64,000 bases of DNA from Phycisphaerales bacterium (GTDB lineage: Bacteria; Planctomycetota; Phycisphaerae; UBA1845): the NCBI GenBank assembly GCA_020639095.1, contig JACKHH010000003.1:1-64000 (forward strand). The letters are read 5' to 3'. The notes under the pieces were generated by a model. That model worked only from the letters and a program-made list of their open reading frames with translations, did not search any database and was not told the origin of the DNA. Below, one piece after another: positions 26,492 to 34,738 of the stretch. Position 1 is the first letter of the stretch; each line of letters starts with the position of its first letter. A program made the translations under genes and the position numbers.

Positions 26492-27469
26492 TTACTTTCG
26501 CAGGCTTACTTGAATATCGAAGCGGCCTATGGCGAGGTGATCGCCGTGCGTGAGGATAGCGCTGCGGACTTTTTCGCCGTCGTGCAGGGTACCGGTGTCG
26601 CTGTGCAGGTCGGTGATTTCCCAAAGGGCGCCGGACGGGGCGACACGCGCGTGGTGCACCGAGACCTGTTTGCCCGCGAGCTGCCACACGGCCGTCTCGC
26701 AGGTGCCGATGAGGATGCGCGCCGGTGCGATCGCGTTGATCGTCGGGTGCGGGATGCTCGGTCCTTGTCGCACGATGAGCGATAGCGGCGGGGGGATCGA
26801 CGACGGGTGCGGTTTCTTCGCGTCGATGCGCTCGAACAGCAGGCGGTATCCGCCGAGGTCGATGGCTTCACCTTCATCGAGCGTGGTGTCGTACACGCGC
26901 TGGTCGTTCACGACGGTGATGCACGCCTGGGGGCTGCGGAGTCGCCACGCTTCGTTCTCGAACGTCAGCGTTACGTGTTTGGCTTGCATGCGCAGGCCCG
27001 GAAGGTGCAGGCCGCACATGGGATCGCTGCCGATGTGCAGCGGGTTGTCGGGTAGCAGCGGCAAACGCGTGCCCACCTGCGCGGGGCCCGCGACGACGAT
27101 CAGCGCGTACTCGGGTGCACGAGCGGCAGTCCGTTCGCGCAGCATCGCGTCGCGATCGATCTTCAAGCGCTCCGCCAGTTTCTCGTCGTACAGCGCCTTC
27201 TGCTCGGGATTGGTGAGTACGGTGCGCGCGTTGGCCACGCGTGTGATGATGTTTTGGATTTCGTCGCGAATGCTACGCTCGGGATGATCCTGAAACGGTT
27301 TGATGCGGCGATACTGCTCACGGGCTGCGTGCTCGATGCGTTCGCGATGGGCACAGAAGATTTCGACCCCGAGCAGGTCATAGAGGTGCGGCGGGCGCGG
27401 TCCGGGCGGTAAGCCGAGGAACTCGCTGTACGGGTCGAACGCCGGTCTGTCGGTCGCTTTATTCGACAT
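26492..27469 (-). CDS. J-domain protein with two FHA domains (Hsp70 partner)
   Basis: A 325-residue cytosolic co-chaperone-like protein. The N-terminal J-like domain (about 28-100) retains HLYDLLGV and a C-terminal LTNPEQKALYDEKL helix, but the invariant HPD is HPE (62-64). Two FHA modules follow (about 118-215, with HIGSDPMCGLHLPGLRMQAKHVTL; about 230-325, with ILIGTCETAVWQL and VSVHHARV); these bind phospho-threonine peptides in known families. The start overlaps the Hsp70 stop by 11 bases. It was chosen over an upstream frame because the earlier part overlaps the Hsp70 gene. The pairing implies the FHA domains deliver phosphorylated clients, which is inference. Confidence 0.88.
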   Translation of the reverse strand: MSNKATDRPAFDPYSEFLGLPPGPRPPHLYDLLGVEIFCAHRERIEHAAREQYRRIKPFQDHPERSIRDEIQNIITRVANARTVLTNPEQKALYDEKLAERLKIDRDAMLRERTAARAPEYALIVVAGPAQVGTRLPLLPDNPLHIGSDPMCGLHLPGLRMQAKHVTLTFENEAWRLRSPQACITVVNDQRVYDTTLDEGEAIDLGGYRLLFERIDAKKPHPSSIPPPLSLIVRQGPSIPHPTINAIAPARILIGTCETAVWQLAGKQVSVHHARVAPSGALWEITDLHSDTGTLHDGEKVRSAILTHGDHLAIGRFDIQVSLRK

Positions 27470-29234
27470 CGATCTCCGCCACAATATCAGCCATCTTGCC
27501 CACGGTGTCCGCGTCGAAGCCGGTGTCGCGTTTGATCTCGACATCAGCCCCCGCGCCGCTGGTCAACTCGACCGCGCGCACATGAACCCGTCCGCTGCGG
27601 TCGTACGCGAAACGCACCTCCACCGGTGAGCCCTTGGGCAGCCCCTTGGGCAGCAGGCGGATGAGGCATTCTCCAATCTGCGTGCAGCCACGTGGGTCAC
27701 GCGCGTCGCCCTCGGTAATCCGCAAGCGGACTTGCCGCTGGTTCGCCGCTTCCGTGCCGAACACCTTGACGCGCGTGGTCGGCAGTGGGGTGTTCTTGGG
27801 AATGATCACTGAATTCACCGTGCGACTCTCGCGCGACGAACGCACGATCACGCCCAGCCCGTGGCTGTTGACGTCGGTCAGCTTGATGCCGCGTGCGATC
27901 GGGGCCTCCATCGGCGCGATCGGGGCGGACACCGGCGCATCGCTCTGGTCTTCGCTCTCTTCCTCGATGGGCAGCGAGAGCGGGATATCGTCGAAACTGG
28001 TGGACCCGCTCGCGCTGGGGCCGCCTTCATCCTCGTCGTCGTCATCGTCGAGGAAGGACAGCTCGGCATCGGGGGTGATCGGTTTCTTCGGCGCGGACGG
28101 TGTCGCGCTCGCGCGATCGTATGTGAGGATTGCAGCGTGAATGGCTGCGCCGTGCGCGACGATCTGATCGGGCGCAGCGGCCATGTCGGGCGCTTTGCCG
28201 GACACTTCCGCCAGCATGCGCGTGACCTGCGGCATGCGCGACGACCCGCCAACCATCAGGATGTTGTCGATGCGGTCCCACCCAAGCAGTGCGTCTTCAA
28301 GCAGCATTTCGACGCAGAGTTGCGTGCGGGCGAGCAGGTCGCTGGTGAGCTGCTCGAAGCGTTGCCGGCTGACGGGCAGTTTCATCTGCTTGCCGAGGTA
28401 CTCGCCCTCGATGGTGGCCTGCTCGGCTTTCGATAAGTGAATCTTGGCAGCTTCACATGCGTTGAGAATCTTGACGGTGGACTCGGCGGTATCGCGCGGA
28501 TCGACGCCGGTGCGGCGCTGGAACTCGTCGCAGTAGTAGTTGAGTACGCGGCGATCGAAATCGACACCGCCAAGCTGCACCTCGCCGCCGGTTGCGACCA
28601 CCTCAAAGTTGTTGTTGTCGATGCGAATGATGGTGACGTCGAACGTACCCCCGCCCAGGTCGTAGATCAGCGTCGTCGCGGGCGCGGTCGTCGCGATGCG
28701 CGCGACGTCGAGCCGCACCATGTCGCCACCGCGATGCACGTATTCGGCAAACGCGTTGGCGAGGGCAGCCGCGGTCGGTTCGTTGATGATGTCGAGCACG
28801 TTGAGCCCGGCGATGCGGCCCGCGTCTTGCGTGGCTTTGCGGCGTGCGTCGCCGAAGTACGCGGGCACGGTGATGACCGCGCCGGTGATGTTCTCGAGCA
28901 CGTTGCGCGCGTCGATACCGAGCTTCTTGAGCACGAGCGCGGAGAGCGCCTGCGGTGAGAACTGCTTGCCGCAGACCGGTTCGTGGTAGACCTTTTCGCC
29001 CATGTCGCGTTTGAAGTTGACGGCGACGTGGTCCGCGCGGTTGCGCCGGGCCGCCAGGGCAGCTTCGCCGACGACGACGGAACGATCGGGTTTGACCCAG
29101 ACCGCGGACGGCGTGACGTCGTGTCCGCGGGAGTTGGTGACGGTGCGGGGCCGACCCTTCTCGTCGAGGTACGCAAGCGCCGAGAAGGTCGTGCCCAGGT
29201 CGATGCCGACTGATCGGGCGCTGATTTTCCCCAT
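27459..29234 (-). CDS. Hsp70-family chaperone lacking the C-terminal lid
   Basis: A 591-residue DnaK-like protein. The nucleotide-binding domain (about 1-375) has GIDLGTTFSALAYL, IYDLGGGTFDVTII, VGGSSRMPQV. The usual short DVLLLD-type linker is replaced by an 80-residue Ser/Asp/Glu-rich segment (about 380-450, FLDDDDDEDEGG) before a substrate-binding beta-domain (about 455-570, VNSHGLGVIV, IPKNTPLPTTRVKVF). The helical lid and C-terminal tail are missing, so substrate release would differ from DnaK. It is a divergent paralogue and unlikely to be the housekeeping DnaK. It is co-transcribed with the J/FHA gene downstream. Confidence 0.9.
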   Translation of the reverse strand: MGKISARSVGIDLGTTFSALAYLDEKGRPRTVTNSRGHDVTPSAVWVKPDRSVVVGEAALAARRNRADHVAVNFKRDMGEKVYHEPVCGKQFSPQALSALVLKKLGIDARNVLENITGAVITVPAYFGDARRKATQDAGRIAGLNVLDIINEPTAAALANAFAEYVHRGGDMVRLDVARIATTAPATTLIYDLGGGTFDVTIIRIDNNNFEVVATGGEVQLGGVDFDRRVLNYYCDEFQRRTGVDPRDTAESTVKILNACEAAKIHLSKAEQATIEGEYLGKQMKLPVSRQRFEQLTSDLLARTQLCVEMLLEDALLGWDRIDNILMVGGSSRMPQVTRMLAEVSGKAPDMAAAPDQIVAHGAAIHAAILTYDRASATPSAPKKPITPDAELSFLDDDDDEDEGGPSASGSTSFDDIPLSLPIEEESEDQSDAPVSAPIAPMEAPIARGIKLTDVNSHGLGVIVRSSRESRTVNSVIIPKNTPLPTTRVKVFGTEAANQRQVRLRITEGDARDPRGCTQIGECLIRLLPKGLPKGSPVEVRFAYDRSGRVHVRAVELTSGAGADVEIKRDTGFDADTVGKMADIVAEIDVE

Positions 29235-29325
29235 GGCGCGAGTGCTCCCCGGTTGGCTGAGCGGGTGTTGACCCTAGATTGTAGTACCGGCATCACTTTG
29301 TGGTGCGATCTGCCAACCCGCACGC

Positions 29326-29350
29326 GCAGGCAAGATGCCTGCACCACAAT
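29326..29350. repeat. GCAGGCAAGATGCCTGC palindrome
   Basis: GCAGGCAAGATGCCTGC followed by ACCACAAT. A second copy with the same trailing octamer is at 26447-26471. It sits in the 208-base gap between the Hsp70 gene and the fusion gene to the right. Confidence 0.8.
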
Positions 29351-29442
29351 ACACCGGCACTACGATGTTCCAAGTGCTTTCAAGCGCAAGTTTACGTGCA
29401 GGCCACGTGGCGGGCAACGGTGGATCCAAATCACAGCCTGGG

Positions 29443-31074
29443 TTACGGTCGGTGCCATTCGCTGCACCCGGCACAAAGGGGGAAATCGCCAAGCTCGCCA
29501 GCCAGGTGTCGCGCGCGCAACTTGCGGGCTGCCGGTCCTGCCCAGATATCCCGCAGCGATTCGCCGGCGAGGTCGCCGAGGATCAGCTCGCCGGTGAAAT
29601 CCTGGTCGCAGGCGGATACGCGACCGTCCGCGAGCACGACGCAGCGACTGGTCAGGCGGCGGCAGGCTTGGCGGTGGGGCGGCGCCATGTCCACCACGGT
29701 GAGATCGGGGAGCCGTCCGCTGAAATGGGAAAACCCGGCGATCGTGGCCCAGCCCTGTTCGCGCAACCAGCCGTTGAAGAAGACGTCCAACTCTTCCACG
29801 TTTGTCGCGGCTTTGGTCATTTGGGGAACCACAATGGGTTCGGGTTGAGCGGCCTGCGTGCGGGCAACGCAAAGGCGGGTGATCGCATCCCTCACGGTTT
29901 GAAGGTCGCAGCCGCCAGTAACGGACTGGTACGTCTCGGGCGTCCAGGCATCGACGTGGAAGACCGCGACGTCGACGCGGTGGCGGACGAGGGCGGCGAT
30001 TGCGTCGTCGCTGAGTTGCCGGCCCGTGGTGTAGACGGTGATGCCGTAGACCCCGCCGTTACGCAGGGCAGCCAGCACGTCGTCGAGGGCGGGGTGGAGC
30101 AGCGGATCGCCGAATCCGCCGAGCACGACGAGGGCGTCGTCGTCCGCGGCTGACAGATCCTTCGCGAGGCGCGCGACGGTTGCGACGTCGATCGGTCCGC
30201 GCCGCGGGACGCACCGGCCTCTGGGGCGTAGCGGGGACTCGGGCAGCGGATCGTCGGTGGTCAATTCGATTTCAATTTCCCGTGGAAGCTCACCGGCTTG
30301 TGCCTGGGCGAATTGGTTGAGCCAATTGCAGATCGACTCGACGCTGCCGCCGCGCGAATTGTCGAGCAGTTGCCGCATGGTGCGGAACGATCGGGCAGTG
30401 TCCGCCGTCAGTCGGCCTGCGGCGTAGCGTGCAGCGCGGCTCAGCGGAAAGTTGCACGAACGCATCACAAGATCGATGCCGGGGCTGTCGGGCTTGTACG
30501 CGAGCGCCCAACCCGGTGGCACGCCCTGAGCCGCGAGTTGCGAGCACAATTGCGTCTGGCACACCATGGGAAGCAGGCCCGGTGGAGCTTGCGAAAAGGT
30601 GAGCTTGGACTCTTCCGCGTACTTCTCGGAATGGGCGAGCATTTCGTCGGTGAGCGCGGGATCGAGCAGCGCGGCGCCAGGCGGGCAGACAGCAAGGGCA
30701 TCGGCTTGGTGTTGCTCCGCGATGACGCAGCAAGTCACCGGATCAACGTATTCATCGAGCGAAGTTGAACCGCCCAGCCCGCCGCGCCAACCGTCGAGCG
30801 ACCACTTGCGCGCGGCGCGCACGAGCGCGCGAAATGATGGTGGATTCGTGTTGCGCGCGTACACTTTCGCGGGCGTTCCGTTGAGCAATTCCGCGACGCG
30901 CGACTGTTGATTCGGTGGGCAGGAGACGACGATGTCGGCGAGCCGTTCGCACTGCGCCAAGCGCTCGACCGTGCGGCGCACGACGGGCGCACCGGCGAGA
31001 TCATCGCCAAGCCGGCTGGCGGTGCCCAGCGGGGTGGATTCGAGATCGGCATCGAGCAGGGCTACGGTTTTCAC
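29443..31074 (-). CDS. Fusion of SpsF-like nucleotidyltransferase with a degenerate radical-SAM/SPASM protein
   Basis: A 543-residue protein. The N-terminal part (about 1-120) resembles cytidylyltransferases of the SpsF/CMP-sialate type (LDADLESTPLGTASRLGDDLAG, DIVVSC). Residues 265-460 look like the radical SAM barrel (VLGGFGDPLLHPALDDVL, ITVYTTGR, VFHVDAWTPETYQSV). But the CX3CX2C iron-sulfur motif expected near 271-290 is absent, with only Cys288 present. A SPASM-like tail keeps Cys471, Cys478, Cys489, Cys534 and Cys537 (VVLADGRVSAC, LCAGC). GTG overlaps the preceding stop codon (GTGA). It is translationally coupled to the Maf-type gene upstream. Its chemistry is unknown. Confidence 0.8.
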   Translation of the reverse strand: MKTVALLDADLESTPLGTASRLGDDLAGAPVVRRTVERLAQCERLADIVVSCPPNQQSRVAELLNGTPAKVYARNTNPPSFRALVRAARKWSLDGWRGGLGGSTSLDEYVDPVTCCVIAEQHQADALAVCPPGAALLDPALTDEMLAHSEKYAEESKLTFSQAPPGLLPMVCQTQLCSQLAAQGVPPGWALAYKPDSPGIDLVMRSCNFPLSRAARYAAGRLTADTARSFRTMRQLLDNSRGGSVESICNWLNQFAQAQAGELPREIEIELTTDDPLPESPLRPRGRCVPRRGPIDVATVARLAKDLSAADDDALVVLGGFGDPLLHPALDDVLAALRNGGVYGITVYTTGRQLSDDAIAALVRHRVDVAVFHVDAWTPETYQSVTGGCDLQTVRDAITRLCVARTQAAQPEPIVVPQMTKAATNVEELDVFFNGWLREQGWATIAGFSHFSGRLPDLTVVDMAPPHRQACRRLTSRCVVLADGRVSACDQDFTGELILGDLAGESLRDIWAGPAARKLRARHLAGELGDFPLCAGCSEWHRP

Positions 31075-33083
31075 GGCATTTCCCCCTGCGAATCGCGCGT
31101 CGTCGCGCCGTCGGCGATCACCTGATCCAGTCGGTCGCGGGCAGCCGACAGCATTTCCTGCACGGTTTCGCCGCTTTCGCTGATGCTGCTGACGAATTCG
31201 ATATCGCGGGCGAGTTGCCGCTTGGCGCGTTCAATGCCCTCCGCGCGGGCTGCTCCGAGTTTGCGGTCGGCACTGAAGCGGCGCAGTTCGGAGAGCTGCG
31301 ACGCGTTGTTGATGATGCGGTACGCGCGGTTTGCGCGGTTGACCGCGGCGCGCAGCTCGTCAACGCGGACGATGCGGCGATTGAACTTGTCGGGGTCGCC
31401 GGTGAGGCCCTGCAATTCCTTGAGCAATTCGTTCATTTCGTTGCAAACGTCGCGCAGCTTGGCGAGTTCGTCGATGCGGGCGGCGAGTTCGCTGCGCACG
31501 CGTGGCAGGATTTCGCGCTTGCGCCAAGTCGTTGTCGTGCGATACTCGAAGAGGTCGCGCGGGATTGGCGTCGTGCAATAGCGCTCCAGCGTTTCCGCCA
31601 GCGTCGCGTTCTCCGCGCCGCGGATGCGCGCGCCGCCTTCGGACGCGTTGATCACGCGGGCACTGGTGTTGGCGATGTCGCGTTCGAACTGCTCAAGGTA
31701 GGTGAAGAGCAGATCATCGGTGTAGATCTTGCGGCCCTCGGCGTCGACCGTTCTCCGCAACATCGTGCCCATTCGCGCGGTCCGCTCCCACTCCTTGGTC
31801 TCCATCGTGTTGAAGCGGTTGATCTCGCTTTGCCACGAGCGGTGGATCTCCATGCCCGGGCTGTAGTACACGTAGCCGGTGTACGCGAGGTCCTGGCCGA
31901 TGAAGATGATCGGGTCGCAGCCCATGTACTGGGCGAGATAGAACGCGAGATGCGCCACCGTCGCACCGGGAGCGAGCGCGACGCGCGGCGCAAGATCATC
32001 GCCAATCAGCAAGCGCGCGAAGGGATTGTCCAGAATCGAAATCGGACCGGGATATTTGTCAAGCACGTGCCAGGTGGCTTTGGGTTCCGCGACGAGGTGT
32101 ACATTCTCCAAGCCGGGGACATCCTCAAAATACTGGCTGCTGACTTCGTGATAGTCGAGGCTCGTCACGAAATCAGGCGTGATTCCGCGGTCGACCAGCG
32201 TCTTGAGCGTGGTTTGCACAGCGCAGACGACGACGCGATCGCGCGCGGCTGACAGTTGATCGATGTTGCGGCGCAGCGAGGGACCGGCGGATACGATGAC
32301 CGCGGGCTTGCCCGCGAAGCGGCGCTCGAGCATGCCGATTGACGTGGTCGACGCGTAGCTGCCGATGTTGTTCGCGATGTTGCGGCAGGTGATCTGCGCG
32401 TTGTTGACCAGCGTCATCAGTGAGGTACGCGCGTAGGACACGAACTCGGTGAGCAGGCCGCGCACCTGACTGTGAAACGCGCTGTCCACGCGTTCTGATG
32501 GGGGATGTTGCACGAAGCGCGCGCCGAGCATGACCAGCGCGGTGCGCTGCTGCAAGCGTTCGTGCAGGCGCGACTTGTCGTCGTCGGTGACGAACACCAG
32601 CCTGCCGCCCGCGAGTACGTCCGTGAGATCGACGTGCGCGAGTGCGGTCGCGATCAGCCGGAGGTTGCGCTCGGACACCACGATCAGCGCTTCGGGCGAG
32701 ACGCGTTCGTTGAGCGCGACGATGTGATATCCCAATCCGAGCCCGTTGACGAAGTAGCAGTAGCAGTCTTCGATGTCGACGGCGTCGATGAGTTTCTTCG
32801 CTTCGGCGCGCGGGTCGTAGCGGCTGTTGAGGTATGCGGGTCGGCCCTCGGGGTCGGGCAGCGCGACAGTCCAGTCGCCGCTGCGCGTCGGTTCGACGGG
32901 CAGACGGGCTGCGTCGGGGATTGCGTCGAGCTTGATGGCGAGGTCGGTGTCGAAGCGCCAGAGCAGCGCCATGTTGCGCAGGAAGAGCGCATGGTCTTCG
33001 GTCGATGGCGGTGGGATGTGCAGCGTGGTGTCCAAGATCACCCGTCCCTGGTGAATAGATCGACGCGCATCCTGCGCGGGCAT
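31071..33083 (-). CDS. Maf-type glycosyltransferase (motility accessory factor, DUF115)
   Basis: A 670-residue protein of the Maf family, which attaches nonulosonic sugars such as pseudaminic acid to Ser/Thr of flagellins. The DUF115 core (about 165-400) shows KPAVIVSAGPSLRRNID, RGITPDFVTSLDYHEVSSQYFEDV, ALAPGATVAHLAFYLAQYMGCDPIIFIGQDLAYTG. A long coiled-coil-like C-terminal region follows. The start is uncertain: this ATG, one 17 codons upstream at 33134, or a later one are all possible, and a 180-codon open extension is rejected because it overlaps the opposite-strand gene. The gene is coupled to the nucleotidyltransferase fusion, which may supply its activated sugar. Confidence 0.85.
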   Translation of the reverse strand: MPAQDARRSIHQGRVILDTTLHIPPPSTEDHALFLRNMALLWRFDTDLAIKLDAIPDAARLPVEPTRSGDWTVALPDPEGRPAYLNSRYDPRAEAKKLIDAVDIEDCYCYFVNGLGLGYHIVALNERVSPEALIVVSERNLRLIATALAHVDLTDVLAGGRLVFVTDDDKSRLHERLQQRTALVMLGARFVQHPPSERVDSAFHSQVRGLLTEFVSYARTSLMTLVNNAQITCRNIANNIGSYASTTSIGMLERRFAGKPAVIVSAGPSLRRNIDQLSAARDRVVVCAVQTTLKTLVDRGITPDFVTSLDYHEVSSQYFEDVPGLENVHLVAEPKATWHVLDKYPGPISILDNPFARLLIGDDLAPRVALAPGATVAHLAFYLAQYMGCDPIIFIGQDLAYTGYVYYSPGMEIHRSWQSEINRFNTMETKEWERTARMGTMLRRTVDAEGRKIYTDDLLFTYLEQFERDIANTSARVINASEGGARIRGAENATLAETLERYCTTPIPRDLFEYRTTTTWRKREILPRVRSELAARIDELAKLRDVCNEMNELLKELQGLTGDPDKFNRRIVRVDELRAAVNRANRAYRIINNASQLSELRRFSADRKLGAARAEGIERAKRQLARDIEFVSSISESGETVQEMLSAARDRLDQVIADGATTRDSQGEMP

Positions 33084-33202
33084 CAGACTATGGCAAATCG
33101 TCGCCAGAGTCGAGCGCGAGGATTGCACGATCATTTTGGCTGCGTATGCTGGCTGTTTGCGCCGCGGGGCGGTGCCGCGGATGGTTGGATTCGGGTGAAT
33201 CG

Positions 33203-34738
33203 ATGGATACGTTGCAGGCTGAGACGACGACAGCAATGACTGCGGCGGGGCATACGGACCTGTCGGCGATCGCGGACGCGCTGCGCGCCGCGCTCGACGA
33301 TTACCTTGCAGGTCGGACGCAGGGGCCGGTGGCGGACACCGCCCGCGACGGGATCCTGGCGCGGTATCGCGTGGTGGCGCAGGAGCGGGTGTTTGCCGAC
33401 TTGGACAAGACGATCGCGAGCATTGAGGCGCTATACGCTGCTGTGGTTCGTGAGCGCAACATCGAGACGGATCGGCTGGCGAGCGAAGCAGGTCTGCTTG
33501 CGCGTCTGCGTGATCTGCGGGCACGGTTTCGCGCCACCGATCCATACAAATCGGGGGTGACCGAGGAGCAGTGTTGGCTTCTCGTGCAGCAATTCCATTA
33601 CGATGCGATCGAATGCGTCGGGCGATTGTTGGATTGGGAATCCGGCAAGCAGCCCGCGCCGCTGCCGCACGACGCGGACGGCGCAATCGCGCGTGTGTCC
33701 GTCATGGGTATCGCAGGCCCATCGCGTCGACAGGCGATTCTCAATGTCCTGGAAGTGGCGGTGCCCAATCCCATCGAATCTCGGGTGTTGTCGACGTTTC
33801 TGTCGACGCTGGGACATATGTTGTGGCACCAATTCAATCCCCGGAGCGAACTTCGCTGGCACGAGTTTCTGCGGACGACATTGGGTTGGGTTTCTCGCGA
33901 TGGGCTTTCCCGACTTCGCGGCGAGCGGCGCGAGGTCGTGCGCGTATCCGGAAGTGAGTATCTCTACGGTGAGCGCGGCTTGTTCGATCGCGCGACGGGC
34001 AAGACGGCGCATAACGTCGTGGTGGCGGCATCGCACCGACTTGGGTTTCTCGATATTCCGTTGTACGGCCACGCGTTGGACGGATTGCCGCATTTTGTCT
34101 GGGCGAACAACTCGTTCTATCCACCGGGGATGGAACGCAAGTTCATGCGCAGCCGGACGGCGATTCCCGTGCGCGGCGCGCACAAGCTTCCACTAAACGA
34201 GGTTATCGATCTGTCGATTCGCGTGTTCGAGGAGGACGGCAGCCCGCTGTTCATCATGGCTGATGGCGCGACGAAGAATTTGCTCTATGGGCAGTATTTG
34301 CGGGTGAAGCGGGGGATTCGCGTGCTCGTGGATGAGTGCGTGCGGCAGTGCGCGGGTACGGGTCGGCGCACGTTCGTGTTGCCGATGACGCTTGACGATC
34401 CCATCGCGTATCTGCTGGGCTATGAGGACGAGATTCGCGTCAACCTGCATCCGCCGATCGAAATCACCGAGGCAACTTCGCCGGATGCGCACACGTCGCT
34501 GTTCGACGAGTCCGCGTTCAACGGTGGCGATGATCTGCTGAATCACCTTGAGGCACTGTATTTTGTGTACAGCGTGCAGGCGCGGGTCGGTTTGACTTCG
34601 CCCGACGTGGTTTCCGCGGTGCGGGCCTGGCGCGGGCAGGGCGGTGGTGGTGTTCGCGGCTGGTTGCGGCGACGATTCAACATGAGCGTTTACGATCTTT
34701 GCAGGATGACCGCCGCTCAGCGGCGCGCGGAACGATGA
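33203..34738 (+). CDS. Acyltransferase-like protein
   Basis: A 511-residue protein, best described as a possible glycerol-phosphate acyltransferase relative. Residues about 270-420 carry ASHRLGFLDIPLYG, where the His-Asp pair is spaced five residues apart (the family usually has four), and FIMADGATKN, comparable to the FPEGT block, then RTFVLPMTLDDPIAYLLGY. No signal peptide or membrane helix is clear. The N-terminal 200 residues are helical and match nothing I recognise. GGGTG lies seven bases before the ATG; an ATG 19 codons earlier is less likely. It overlaps the next GT4 gene, so it probably works on the same glycan or lipid. Confidence 0.5.
   Translation: MDTLQAETTTAMTAAGHTDLSAIADALRAALDDYLAGRTQGPVADTARDGILARYRVVAQERVFADLDKTIASIEALYAAVVRERNIETDRLASEAGLLARLRDLRARFRATDPYKSGVTEEQCWLLVQQFHYDAIECVGRLLDWESGKQPAPLPHDADGAIARVSVMGIAGPSRRQAILNVLEVAVPNPIESRVLSTFLSTLGHMLWHQFNPRSELRWHEFLRTTLGWVSRDGLSRLRGERREVVRVSGSEYLYGERGLFDRATGKTAHNVVVAASHRLGFLDIPLYGHALDGLPHFVWANNSFYPPGMERKFMRSRTAIPVRGAHKLPLNEVIDLSIRVFEEDGSPLFIMADGATKNLLYGQYLRVKRGIRVLVDECVRQCAGTGRRTFVLPMTLDDPIAYLLGYEDEIRVNLHPPIEITEATSPDAHTSLFDESAFNGGDDLLNHLEALYFVYSVQARVGLTSPDVVSAVRAWRGQGGGGVRGWLRRRFNMSVYDLCRMTAAQRRAER

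Noticed and set aside
33135..33686. 180-codon N-terminal extension of the Maf gene
   Set aside because: It overlaps the opposite-strand acyltransferase-like gene, is rich in Pro/Arg/Ser and lacks a ribosome site.
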